A stretch of 40,504 bases of DNA. Origin: Bacteroidota bacterium (lineage in GTDB: Bacteria > Bacteroidota > Bacteroidia > UKL13-3). Location of the stretch: assembly GCA_025359805.1 (NCBI GenBank), contig JANYDU010000003.1, forward strand, positions 1-40,504. The letters are read 5' to 3'. Positions 1 through 8,114 of the stretch are shown here, in pieces. A program made the position numbers and the translations under genes. Numbering within the stretch: the stretch's first letter is position 1; each line of letters begins with the position of its first letter. The notes below the pieces were generated by a model. The model was given only the letters and a program-made list of their open reading frames with translations, was not told the DNA's origin and did not search any database.

Positions 1-1184
1 AGTTTTTGTAACAGTTTATCATTACTTCCTTCAAACAAATTTTTAATGGGTAAAATATGTTTTAATGCTTTGTTGAGCTGCTGCAATTCACGAGGATTTA
101 CACGTTTCATTGCTACTTTAGAAATCAATCTTTCTAAATCACCAATTTGTTTAAGCATATCAATTAATGCTGTGCAAAGTTTTGTTTCATGCAACGCATA
201 ATCAACAATATCTAAACGCTCATTTATCAATACCAATTCTTTTAAAGGCATTACCAACCAACGTTTGAGCAACCTTGCACCCATTGGTGTAACTGTTTTA
301 TCAAGAATATTTATTAGTGAAACACCATTCTCGTGACTCGAATACAAGAGTTCTAAATTTCTAACCGTAAATCTATCAAGCCATACATATTTATCTTCCT
401 CAAGCCGTGAAATAGATTGGATATGCTGAACTTGCTCGTGATGAGTTTCTGAAAGATAGTGCATGCAAACTCCAGCGGCTACAATTGCCAAAGGCATATC
501 TTGGATACCAAATCCTTTGAGATTAGCTGTATTAAAATGACCAATTAATTTATCATATGCAAACTGATATTGAAAAACCCAATCGTCTAATTGATAAGTA
601 TAAAATTTTTCTCCAAAGAGTTGTTTAAAATTTTTGAATGTGTTTTTTGATAAGATAATTTCTGCTGGTTTAAGTCCTTGAACTAATTTTTCAATATACT
701 CAGGACTGCCTTCTGCAGCCATAAATTCTCCGGTTGAAATATCCAAAAAAGCTGCTCCACATTTATCTTTTTCAAAATGAACAGACGCTAAATAGTTATT
801 AAATTTATGATCAAGAATTTTGTCATTGTATGAAACACCTGGAGTAATTAATTCGGTTACTCCTCGCTTCACAATTTTCTTGGTAAGCTTCGGATCTTCT
901 AATTGGTCACAAATAGCAACACGTTGCCCAGCTCTTACCAATTTGGGCAAATAGTTATCCAATGAATGATGAGGGAAGCCCGCAAGTTCTATGAATGATG
1001 CAGAACCATTAGCTCTCTTGGTTAATACAATACCTAAAATATGTGCAGCTTTGATAGCATCTTCACCAAATGTTTCATAAAAATCTCCAACTCTAAAAAG
1101 CAAAATAGCACCAGGATATTTTGTTTTAATCTGGTTGTATTGCTTCATTAAAGGTGTTTCAACTACTGCCTCTTTTTTCTCCAT
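1..1184 (-). CDS. mutS: DNA mismatch repair protein MutS (N-terminal part, cut by window edge)
   Basis: The minus-strand frame runs open from an ATG at 1182-1184 to the window edge, giving about 394 residues of a protein normally near 870. MutS recognises mispaired bases and recruits MutL. The N-terminal mismatch-recognition domain is plain: residues 31-39 read RVGDFYETF, holding the Phe-x-Glu pair that contacts the mismatch. It is followed by connector-like and lever-like segments. The C-terminal ATPase lies outside the window. The gene upstream on the same strand is separated by a terminator, so mutS probably has its own promoter in the short spacer. The family call is secure; completeness cannot be judged. 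Confidence 0.95.
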   Translation of the reverse strand, partial: MEKKEAVVETPLMKQYNQIKTKYPGAILLFRVGDFYETFGEDAIKAAHILGIVLTKRANGSASFIELAGFPHHSLDNYLPKLVRAGQRVAICDQLEDPKLTKKIVKRGVTELITPGVSYNDKILDHKFNNYLASVHFEKDKCGAAFLDISTGEFMAAEGSPEYIEKLVQGLKPAEIILSKNTFKNFKQLFGEKFYTYQLDDWVFQYQFAYDKLIGHFNTANLKGFGIQDMPLAIVAAGVCMHYLSETHHEQVQHIQSISRLEEDKYVWLDRFTVRNLELLYSSHENGVSLINILDKTVTPMGARLLKRWLVMPLKELVLINERLDIVDYALHETKLCTALIDMLKQIGDLERLISKVAMKRVNPRELQQLNKALKHILPIKNLFEGSNDKLLQK

Positions 1185-1239
1185 GATATAGCAAGCAAAG
1201 TACACCTGATAAATGTATCCAAATGAACATTTTTTAAAC

Positions 1240-1272
1240 AAAAAAAGAGCCTCGAAATACGAAGCTCTTTTT
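1240..1272 (-). terminator. Rho-independent terminator after the SPOR protein gene
   Basis: The arms AAAAAGAGC and GCTCTTTTT, extended by TCG/CGA around a short AAATA loop, form a hairpin with runs of A and T on both sides. It starts 20 nt past the stop of the minus-strand SPOR gene and precedes mutS. Confidence 0.8.
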
Positions 1273-1291
1273 AACCACTATTTTAAAATTA

Positions 1292-2680
1292 TTATTTTTG
1301 ATTATACACATGTACCCAAGCTTTCGCATCAAATTCTGCTCTTATTTTTTTCATCATTTTCATAGCTTCAGATTTATCTTCAGAGGTAAATAAACAAACT
1401 CTATAAATTTTAGAATTTACATCACTTTTAAATACTGCAGCCTCATATCCTTTTGCTCTCATTTTATCACGGAAAATATACGCATATTTTGTTCCTGCAT
1501 AAGCACCCGCAATCACATTATACTTAGCAAGTGGAGTAACGGTTCCATCTATTTTATTTAATCCATCAGTAATAGAATTCGATGGTGTGTTATTCGTAGT
1601 TGGTTCAACTGCAATATTTTCTTTTGATTGCTCTATATTACTTTTTTCAGATGATTTTACTATTTTGGTTTTCTTTTTTCCTGAAGCCACAGGAACAACT
1701 GGAGCTGGAGTTGGAACATAAACTACCGGAGGTTGCTTAGCCATCTGATCCTTGATTTGATTAATTTGATTTTGCAAAGTATCAATAGAGGTTTTCATTA
1801 CCCTTTGTTCTGATTGCAATGAATCAATTTGTTTTTGTTGAGCTACATTTTTAGCTTCTAATTTAGAAGTTTTATTTTGCAACTCAATATTTTGAGCCTG
1901 AAGTTTTGTTATAGAATCTTTGTGGAAAACAAAATAATTACCAGCTTCATCAAGTGGCTGACCTAAGTGTTTTTCAATATTTGGAATATAAATTCTGTCT
2001 TTAAGTATCACATTATTCCATTCTATATTTTGTTTATCCTTACGTGCTCCAACCTTATATGATATACCGATATGAGTTAACAAGTAATTATCAAAACTTA
2101 CGTCAATTGGAACTGCATCATTAAACCTTGTTTGTGCAAAATTTAAATCAGAACCAACTAATAAATCTAAACTCGGATTCATATAATACCGTATTTGAAT
2201 ACCTATATAACCAGTGTAAAAATTAATGTTATTATACTGTCTTTGAGTACCATTAATTCTTTCGGCAGTAACTGAACTATGTATAATACCTCCACCTAAA
2301 TTTAGGTATGGATTAAATCTGTGAAACACTTTTCTTAGATTAAATACTTTCTCTAAGTTAATTTGCAGCCCACCTGTGTATTGATAAAAATTATTGGAAT
2401 AGTTTGAATAATTAGCATCTTCATCTTTTGCAGATAAAACAGCATTCACAGAATTATTTTTTCCAGTCATAGAACCAATTGAAAATTGTCCATTTATAGA
2501 CACCTCTTTCAATAGACTATATCTTAAACCTAAACCACCATAAGTAGAAACACTTGGAGTAAAAAAAGTTAAAGATACTGGAACCCCAGCAAAAGCATCT
2601 ATGCCAAATTTAGCATACTGCGCATAAAGCGATTGGGTTGTAATAAAAAAAATTAGCACTAAGTATTTTATTTTGCTCAT
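1292..2680 (-). CDS. Outer-membrane beta-barrel protein with coiled coil and C-terminal SPOR domain
   Basis: This 462-residue protein has a signal peptide ending near LYAQ at about residue 21. Residues 21-210 resemble a small outer-membrane barrel: alternating hydrophobic and aromatic strands such as GLGLRYSLLK and YIGIQIRYYM. Residues about 255-317 form a Leu/Gln-rich coiled coil, followed by a Pro/Val-rich linker and a SPOR domain at about 386-460 (YNVIAGAYAG to WVHVYNQK). SPOR domains bind denuded glycan strands at division sites, so the protein may tether the outer membrane to peptidoglycan; that role is inferred. I chose the ATG at 2680. A TTG six bases upstream would add only two residues. 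Neighbours give no functional hint. Confidence 0.85.
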   Translation of the reverse strand: MSKIKYLVLIFFITTQSLYAQYAKFGIDAFAGVPVSLTFFTPSVSTYGGLGLRYSLLKEVSINGQFSIGSMTGKNNSVNAVLSAKDEDANYSNYSNNFYQYTGGLQINLEKVFNLRKVFHRFNPYLNLGGGIIHSSVTAERINGTQRQYNNINFYTGYIGIQIRYYMNPSLDLLVGSDLNFAQTRFNDAVPIDVSFDNYLLTHIGISYKVGARKDKQNIEWNNVILKDRIYIPNIEKHLGQPLDEAGNYFVFHKDSITKLQAQNIELQNKTSKLEAKNVAQQKQIDSLQSEQRVMKTSIDTLQNQINQIKDQMAKQPPVVYVPTPAPVVPVASGKKKTKIVKSSEKSNIEQSKENIAVEPTTNNTPSNSITDGLNKIDGTVTPLAKYNVIAGAYAGTKYAYIFRDKMRAKGYEAAVFKSDVNSKIYRVCLFTSEDKSEAMKMMKKIRAEFDAKAWVHVYNQK

Positions 2681-2800
2681 ATACAATTATATAAACTATG
2701 ACGAAACAATATTATAGGTTTCTGGTGCAATAATAATGTTTTCCTATCAACACAAAAACAATATTTTGTTGAAATTCGCATTATTAAAAATTAATTTAAC

Positions 2801-3352
2801 ATGTCACAAAACCTAAAACTCAACAATAATCAGCTAAACAGGGCAGATATTGATTCGTACAAGAAATTAGACAAGTTTCCAATTATCTTAATACTGGACA
2901 ATATTCGTAGTGCAATAAATGTTGGTTCCATCTTCAGAAGTGCAGACGCATTTAATATTCAAAAAATATTTTTATCAGGAATCACTGCTTGTCCTCCAAA
3001 TAAAGAAATTCTAAAATCTGCTTTAGGTGCGACCGAATCTGTTGACTGGGAATATATAAAAGATGCACATGAATTATTATTTCAATTTAAGAACAATAAT
3101 GAATATGAAATTTTAAGTGTTGAACAAACTAAAGAGAGCATACAACTTGATAATTTTTTACCATCTAAGGAGAAAAAATATTTACTCATTTTAGGAAACG
3201 AAGTGGATGGAGTAGCGCAAAATTTAATTGACCTTTCTATTGCAAGTTTAGAAATCCCTCAATTTGGCACTAAACATTCATTAAACGTTGCTGTAACTGC
3301 TGGAATTGTTCTTTGGGATTTTCATTGCAAGCTAAATTTCCAAAATACTTAA
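2801..3352 (+). CDS. TrmH/SpoU family RNA 2'-O-ribose methyltransferase
   Basis: The 183-residue product is a single SpoU-type methyltransferase domain with a trefoil knot. It would transfer a methyl group from SAM to a ribose 2'-OH in tRNA or rRNA. All three family motifs are visible: motif 1 around residues 33-50 (NIRSAINVGSIFRSADA), motif 2 LILGNEVDGV, and motif 3 IPQFGTKHSLNVAVTAGI. There is no N-terminal substrate-binding extension, so it is a short form and the exact target is unclear. Its last 21 bases overlap the end of the convergent bshC gene. It is divergent from the SPOR gene. Confidence 0.9.
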   Translation: MSQNLKLNNNQLNRADIDSYKKLDKFPIILILDNIRSAINVGSIFRSADAFNIQKIFLSGITACPPNKEILKSALGATESVDWEYIKDAHELLFQFKNNNEYEILSVEQTKESIQLDNFLPSKEKKYLLILGNEVDGVAQNLIDLSIASLEIPQFGTKHSLNVAVTAGIVLWDFHCKLNFQNT

Positions 3353-4912
3353 ACCAGAATTTAAATATGTGTGCTTATAAATGATACCAATAAATTTTGA
3401 AGCGCCTGCATGTTGCAAAATATTATCATATCGTTCTTGTGGACTGCCTTTGGGAAATAATGTTTCTTTAATATGATGAATTTGCAATAGCTCTTGTTCT
3501 GATTTTTGTTTAAGTTTATCGCTCACATCCTTTTTTAGCTTGTCGAAAAAATATTGTAAGTCTACTTTTTGAGTAATCAATTTTGATGCAATTTGATTAT
3601 CTACTTTCATCACAATATCCACCATCTTTTGCATCTCCATATCAATATTATTTATGCTATCATTAGAGAAATATGCTGATTGATTTTGAATATATCTTTT
3701 GGTAAGATTTTCATTTGAAAAAAAATAATCCGAAACATCTAAGCCTGATTTTTTTATTTTTTGCGACAGATGTGGATTGATTAACAGAAAAGAATTTCGC
3801 ATCCATAAAACAGGAAAAGGAATATGATGCGTTTCAAAAACTTCTTTTAATTGAAGCCAATAAGCTATCTCTCCAGGCCCACCAATATAAGCCAAGTTTG
3901 GAAGAATGACTTCCTGATAAACTGGTCGTAAAACAACATTCGGACTAAAATTATTGGAATTATATTCAACTTCCTTTTGTAACTGTTCTTTAGTAAAATA
4001 TATCTCAGTGTTTATAACAGAAAATTTATCTTCATCAATTTGTTTAATTAGATTTCTTCCTTCCTTTGATAAATAGAAAAAATTAATTTCTCTGCCATGA
4101 ATTTGTAATTTATATTTCTTATCAAGCTTAGCATTTGTATTATTTAAAGCGGTAAAACTTTTTTGATAAAAAATATCATCCATCATTATTTGCTTAAACG
4201 ATTCTTTAAGCTTTTTATCATCAGGCTCGATAACTACCAATCCATATTTGGAAAATAATGCATCCACCATTTTACGAGTGGCGATAGATAAATTTTCGCT
4301 CGTTAAATAAATTTCCTCAAACAATTTTAACAAATCTGGCAAATGTGTATTGTTTGCAAAAAGTAGTTTTACTTCATCAATAAATAGTTTAATTTTTTGA
4401 GTAGAAATTCTCCCAACCGGTAAATTTTCAGAATCAATATTCCACTCAACGGTTTTATCCAACAGATGAATATGATTTACTTCTGCAAAATCATGATCTT
4501 CGGAAGCAAGCCAAAATACTGGCACAAAGTGTTGGTTTGGGTATTTTAATTTTAGTTCTTCGGCTAATTTTATGGTTGTTAAAATCTTGTAAATAAAATA
4601 TAAAGGTCCTGTAAAAATACTTAATTGATGACCTGTTGTTACGGTAAAAGTATTTTCATTTTTTAGTGCTTTTATATTTTCAATGACTGGCTTATTTCCA
4701 ATTTTTAGTTCTTGATATTGATCTAATAAAACAGATGATAATAACTCACGAGATTGTGCTGTGAATGTTTTGTTTTTAATTACTTCTTCAAATGAATTTA
4801 AATCCGGATTGTATTGATAAAATGGTTTTAAAAAATCATTTCCTGATAAATAATCAGTAACTATTTTGGGAAACAAACCCGTTTCTTTAAGTGGAATTTC
4901 GCGTAGTAGCAA
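3332..4912 (-). CDS. bshC: Bacillithiol biosynthesis cysteine-adding enzyme BshC
   Basis: BshC adds cysteine to glucosamine-malate, the last step in making bacillithiol, a low-molecular-weight thiol found in Firmicutes and many Bacteroidota. The 526-residue length is typical. Diagnostic segments include GHQLSIFTGPLYFIYKIL near residues 95-112 and FVPVFWLASEDHDFAEVNH near 130-150. Later come an Arg/Tyr-rich core around VLRPVYQEVILPNLAYIGG and a coiled-coil C-terminus. The start must be TTG at 4910-4912: an in-frame TAA lies two codons upstream and no early in-frame ATG exists, while the first residues match family N-termini (IPLKETGLFPKI). The 3' end overlaps the convergent methyltransferase gene by 21 bp. 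bshA and bshB are not in the window. Confidence 0.93.
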   Translation of the reverse strand: MLLREIPLKETGLFPKIVTDYLSGNDFLKPFYQYNPDLNSFEEVIKNKTFTAQSRELLSSVLLDQYQELKIGNKPVIENIKALKNENTFTVTTGHQLSIFTGPLYFIYKILTTIKLAEELKLKYPNQHFVPVFWLASEDHDFAEVNHIHLLDKTVEWNIDSENLPVGRISTQKIKLFIDEVKLLFANNTHLPDLLKLFEEIYLTSENLSIATRKMVDALFSKYGLVVIEPDDKKLKESFKQIMMDDIFYQKSFTALNNTNAKLDKKYKLQIHGREINFFYLSKEGRNLIKQIDEDKFSVINTEIYFTKEQLQKEVEYNSNNFSPNVVLRPVYQEVILPNLAYIGGPGEIAYWLQLKEVFETHHIPFPVLWMRNSFLLINPHLSQKIKKSGLDVSDYFFSNENLTKRYIQNQSAYFSNDSINNIDMEMQKMVDIVMKVDNQIASKLITQKVDLQYFFDKLKKDVSDKLKQKSEQELLQIHHIKETLFPKGSPQERYDNILQHAGASKFIGIIYKHTYLNSGLSILEI

Positions 4913-4963
4913 AGTTTAATTATTAGAGAATCGAATATACTATTACAAAAAATATTAACAACC

Positions 4964-6277
4964 CTATTTTATAATTGTTCCTATCAAATCAAAATCGGTT
5001 GCCTCTGTAATTTTTACATCAGCAAAATCGCCAATTCGTACATAATTGTTTTTAGCATCTACCATCACCTCATTATCTACTTCGGGACTATCAAATTCTG
5101 TTCTACCAATAAACTGTCCGTCTTCTTTTCTATCAAACAAAACCTTAAACGTTTTGCCAATTTTTTGTTGATTTATGGCTGCTGAAATTCCTTGTTGAAT
5201 ATCCATGATAGTTGCGGCACGTTCTTCTTTTACTTCTTGAGGCACATCATCAATCATAGTTCCTGCATGTGTTCCTTCTTCATGGCTATAAGTAAAAATT
5301 CCAACTCGATCTAATTTTGCAGTTTCAACAAACTCACATAACTCTTCAAAATCTTTTTCGGTTTCACCTGGGTGCCCTGCAATTAAAGTAGTACGAATAG
5401 CTATTCCTGAAACTTTTTGACGAATGGTATCTACCAATTCTAAGGTTCTTTTTTTTGTGATTCCTCTGCGCATGGTCTTTAGCATATTATCGCTAATGTG
5501 TTGAAGAGGAATATCAATATACTTGCAAATATTATTCCTCTCACGAATTACATCTAATGCATCCATTGGAAATTGTGATGGATAAGCATAATGCAAACGA
5601 ATCCAATCTGCTCCTTCAATATCAGAAATTCTGCTTAACAGTTCCGCCAATTTTCTATCACCATACAAATCCAAACCATAAAAAGTACTGTCTTGTGCAA
5701 TCACTAAAATTTCTTTAGTTCCATTTTTTACCAATCCTTTTACTTCTGTTTCAATTTGCTCAAATGATTTAGAAACATGTTTGCCACGCATAATTGGAAT
5801 GGCACAAAAAGAACAAGGTCTATCACATCCTTCAGAAATTTTTAAATAGGCAAAATGTTGAGGAGTGGTTAATAACCGTTCACCAATTAATTCATGTTTA
5901 TAATCTGCTCCAAGGGTTTTTAATAACTGAGGAAGGTGAAGCGTTCCGAAATATTGATCCACATCAGGAATTTCTTTTTCGAGTTCAGGTTTGTAGCGTT
6001 GAGAAAGGCATCCTGTAACAAACAATTTATCAATTTTGCCATCTTGTTTTGCCTCCGCAAATCGTAAAATAGTATCAATACTTTCTTGTTTTGCATTATC
6101 AATAAAACCACATGTATTAATAATAATAATGTTAGCATCCTCCTTTTTAGACTCATGCTCTACATTAAAATCATTTGCTTTTAATTGGCTAAACAATACT
6201 TCGCTATCAACAATATTTTTGCTGCAACCAAGTGTGATGATATTTATTTTATCTTGTTTTAGTGTTTTAGTTTTCAA
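4964..6277 (-). CDS. rimO: Ribosomal protein S12 methylthiotransferase RimO
   Basis: RimO is a radical-SAM enzyme that adds a methylthio group to an aspartate of ribosomal protein uS12. The 437-residue product has the UPF0004 N-terminal domain with cysteines C18, C56 and C90 for the auxiliary cluster. The radical-SAM motif CDRPCSFC puts C151, C155 and C158 on the second cluster. A TRAM domain forms the C-terminus. LGCSKNIVDSEVL separates RimO from the related MiaB. The start is TTG at 6275-6277: an in-frame TAA lies two codons upstream, no alternative ATG precedes LGCSKN, and the TTG lies 8 nt after the ftsY stop. It is probably cotranscribed with ftsY. Confidence 0.95.
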   Translation of the reverse strand: MKTKTLKQDKINIITLGCSKNIVDSEVLFSQLKANDFNVEHESKKEDANIIIINTCGFIDNAKQESIDTILRFAEAKQDGKIDKLFVTGCLSQRYKPELEKEIPDVDQYFGTLHLPQLLKTLGADYKHELIGERLLTTPQHFAYLKISEGCDRPCSFCAIPIMRGKHVSKSFEQIETEVKGLVKNGTKEILVIAQDSTFYGLDLYGDRKLAELLSRISDIEGADWIRLHYAYPSQFPMDALDVIRERNNICKYIDIPLQHISDNMLKTMRRGITKKRTLELVDTIRQKVSGIAIRTTLIAGHPGETEKDFEELCEFVETAKLDRVGIFTYSHEEGTHAGTMIDDVPQEVKEERAATIMDIQQGISAAINQQKIGKTFKVLFDRKEDGQFIGRTEFDSPEVDNEVMVDAKNNYVRIGDFADVKITEATDFDLIGTIIK

Positions 6278-6285
6278 TGTTTAAA

Positions 6286-7236
6286 TTAATTGAATAATGA
6301 ATCAACAAACTCATGTCTGTTAAATAATTGAAGGTCGTCAATGCCTTCTCCAACTCCAATATATTTTACTGGAATATTAAATTGATCGGCAATTCCAATT
6401 ACCACTCCCCCTTTTGCAGTTCCATCTAATTTAGTTAATGCCAATGCGTTTACTTCTGTAGCAGCCGTGAATTGTTTAGCTTGTTCAAAAGCATTTTGCC
6501 CTGTTGATGCATCCAAAACCAATAGAATTTCATGAGGAGCATCTGGAACAATTTTACTCATTACTCTTTTTATTTTGGTAAGTTCATTCATCAATCCAAT
6601 TTTATTGTGAAGCCTTCCTGCGGTATCAATGATTATCACATCAGCATTATCTTCCAAACCAAATTTTACTGCATCAAAGGCTACTGAAGCAGGATCTGTA
6701 TCCATTCCATGTTCTACCACTTTTACTCCATTGCGCTCACCCCAAATTTTTAATTGAGCTACAGCTGCTGCTCTAAATGTATCGGCAGCTCCCAATACTA
6801 CATGCTTTCCAACTTTTTTAAATTGATTGGCTAACTTGCCAATGGTTGTAGTTTTGCCTACTCCATTTACGCCAACAACCATAATTACGTATGGCTTCTT
6901 ACCTTGCAAATCATCAAAAGTTGATAATTTATCGTTATTGTTTTCTTCAAGTAACTGTGCGATTTCATCCTTCAATAGTTTGTTGAGTTCGCTTGTATTA
7001 ATATACTTATCAGTTATAACACGTTTTTGCAAACGTTCAATGATTTTTAGTGTGGTATGAATTCCAACATCAGATGTAACTAAAATTTCCTCCAACTGAT
7101 CCAAAAAATCATCATCAACAGCACTTTTACCAACCAATGCTTTGCTAATTTTTTCAAACAAATTGGTTTTGGTTTTCTCGAGTCCTTGATCGAGTTTTTC
7201 TTTTTTATCCTTACTAAAAAAACTGAATATACCCAC
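6286..7236 (-). CDS. ftsY: Signal recognition particle receptor FtsY
   Basis: FtsY is the SRP receptor GTPase that docks ribosome-SRP complexes at the inner membrane. The 316-residue form has only a short basic N-terminus before the NG domain. GTPase motifs are G1 GVNGVGKTT at 122-130, the ADTFRAAA insertion region at 151-158, G3 DTAGR at 204-208 and G4 TKLDG near 268. The start codon is GTG at 7234-7236, giving MGIFSFF as in Bacteroidota relatives. An in-frame TAA lies eight codons upstream and no ATG lies between. It sits between the rpmB-rpmG-DUF4295 operon and rimO, the usual order in the phylum. The terminator and 14-nt repeats upstream suggest a separate promoter. Confidence 0.96.
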   Translation of the reverse strand: MGIFSFFSKDKKEKLDQGLEKTKTNLFEKISKALVGKSAVDDDFLDQLEEILVTSDVGIHTTLKIIERLQKRVITDKYINTSELNKLLKDEIAQLLEENNNDKLSTFDDLQGKKPYVIMVVGVNGVGKTTTIGKLANQFKKVGKHVVLGAADTFRAAAVAQLKIWGERNGVKVVEHGMDTDPASVAFDAVKFGLEDNADVIIIDTAGRLHNKIGLMNELTKIKRVMSKIVPDAPHEILLVLDASTGQNAFEQAKQFTAATEVNALALTKLDGTAKGGVVIGIADQFNIPVKYIGVGEGIDDLQLFNRHEFVDSLFN

Positions 7237-7247
7237 TGGTGAATGTT

Positions 7248-7299
7248 GAATTACGAGTTAAGAATTACGTGTTAGAATATTATGAGTTAAGAATTATTA
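7248..7299. repeat. Degenerate ~14-nt tandem repeat upstream of ftsY
   Basis: Units start at 7248, 7262, 7275 and 7291, each beginning GAATTA or GAATAT and most followed by YG-GTTA. The 13-mer GAGTTAAGAATTA occurs exactly at 7255-7267 and 7284-7296, and GAATTACG at 7248 and 7262. The block fills the spacer just upstream of the ftsY start. It resembles the repeat next to queA. Confidence 0.7.
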
Positions 7300-7335
7300 A
7301 AATCCTTCGTTCAAATCCGATTTTTATAAAAAACA

Positions 7336-7362
7336 AAAGCATCCTGAAATTCAGAATGCTTT
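7336..7362 (-). terminator. Terminator of the rpmB-rpmG-DUF4295 operon
   Basis: The arms AAAGCAT (7336-7342) and ATGCTTT (7356-7362) flank an inner CTG/CAG pair. On the minus strand the hairpin is followed by a T-rich tract. It lies 23 nt past the DUF4295 stop and upstream of ftsY. Confidence 0.75.
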
Positions 7363-7385
7363 ATAAATATTTTTTTTCAAAACGA

Positions 7386-7535
7386 TTAGCCTTTAAAATG
7401 TGCCTTAACGCTTTCGTTAGGAATAATTTCTGCTTTAAATGAATAAGAACCTTTCTTATTTTTAACAGCACGGTATACTTTGGCAAACTCTTTACCTGAA
7501 CCTGTTTTTAGTGTTGCAACTACTTTCTTAGCCAT
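7386..7535 (-). CDS. DUF4295 family small basic protein, probable ribosome-associated
   Basis: A 49-residue ORF starts MAKKVVATLKTGSGKEFAKV and ends in KAHFKG. It is rich in Lys and follows rpmG after 8 nt. I recognise it as the DUF4295 family, found in Bacteroidota at this position. The composition and place in a ribosomal protein operon suggest a ribosomal protein. I recall that a Bacteroidota-specific large-subunit protein (bL38) was described from a Flavobacterium ribosome structure and may be this family, but I cannot confirm that here. A terminator follows. It is short enough to be missed by gene callers with a 60-residue cut-off. Confidence 0.85.
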   Translation of the reverse strand: MAKKVVATLKTGSGKEFAKVYRAVKNKKGSYSFKAEIIPNESVKAHFKG

Positions 7536-7543
7536 GTCTTATT

Positions 7544-7726
7544 TTACTTAATTTCTTTGTGAACAGTAACCTTCTTCATGATTGGATTAAACTTTTTTAA
7601 CTCCAAACGCTCAGTGGTATTTTTTTTATTTTTTGTAGTGATATAACGAGAAGTTCCTGGTAAACCAGAATCTTTATGCTCGGTGCACTCCATAATAACT
7701 TGAATTCTACTTCCTCTTTTTGCCAT
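7544..7726 (-). CDS. rpmG: Large ribosomal subunit protein bL33
   Basis: The 60-residue product matches bL33: [18 protein letters not shown], then [21 protein letters not shown] and a KKVTVHKE tail. It has a single cysteine (MECTEHK), so it is a zinc-free (C-) form. The gene follows rpmB after 14 nt, and its start is preceded by a near-perfect Shine-Dalgarno (AAGGAGG) overlapping the rpmB stop, which is unusual for this phylum. It is cotranscribed with rpmB and DUF4295. Confidence 0.97.
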   Translation of the reverse strand: MAKRGSRIQVIMECTEHKDSGLPGTSRYITTKNKKNTTERLELKKFNPIMKKVTVHKEIK

Positions 7727-7735
7727 TATTTATTT

Positions 7736-7742
7736 CCTCCTT
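7736..7742 (-). promoter_or_regulatory. Strong Shine-Dalgarno of rpmG
   Basis: On the minus strand the text reads AAGGAGG followed by 9 nt (AAATAAATA) and the rpmG ATG. The site overlaps the rpmB TAA. Almost no other gene in the window has a comparable site, and Bacteroidota mRNAs generally lack them, so this one may make rpmG translation depend on the anti-SD. Confidence 0.75.
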
Positions 7743-7971
7743 AGATTTTACCGTTTTTAACAAATTCGTTTAATACGGCAGTGATACCTTTTTTGTTGAT
7801 GGTTTTAATCGCTTTCGCACACACTTTCAAATGTATCCATCTGTTTTCTTCTGGAATGAAGAATTTTTTATTCTGTAAATTGGGATAAAAGCGTCTCTTA
7901 GTCTTCTTATTAGAGAAAGACACGTTGTTTCCAACCATTGCACTTTTACCTGTTAAATCGCAAACTCTCAT
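7741..7971 (-). CDS. rpmB: Large ribosomal subunit protein bL28
   Basis: The 76-residue product is a standard bL28: MRVCDLTGKSAMVGNNVSFS, then NKKTKRRFYPNLQNK and RWIHLKVCAKAIKTINKKG. It is a structural protein of the 50S subunit. This is the first gene of the rpmB-rpmG-DUF4295 operon. Upstream on the minus strand lies TACGTTTC near 8007-8014, a 7-of-8 match to TAnnTTTG and a weak promoter candidate. It is divergent from the enoyl-CoA hydratase gene. Confidence 0.97.
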   Translation of the reverse strand: MRVCDLTGKSAMVGNNVSFSNKKTKRRFYPNLQNKKFFIPEENRWIHLKVCAKAIKTINKKGITAVLNEFVKNGKI

Positions 7972-8114
7972 AACTATTTCTTAAAAAAGGACTGCAAAGA
8001 AACGTAAAATATTTTTATATGCAAGCACTTCAAAATATTTGTGTTTAGCATTTTCTATTGCCTTTGCGTACAAACTTAATCCAAAAAACTATTTTCGCAG
8101 CAAAGAATTTTATT

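Noticed and set aside
7239..7442. Plus-strand frame of 67 codons over the spacer of ftsY and DUF4295
   Set aside because: It runs through a repeat, a terminator and the antisense of a real gene.
8058..8114. N-terminal extension of the enoyl-CoA hydratase from a TTG
   Set aside because: The added 19 residues have no crotonase match; the ATG at 8115 gives the family length.
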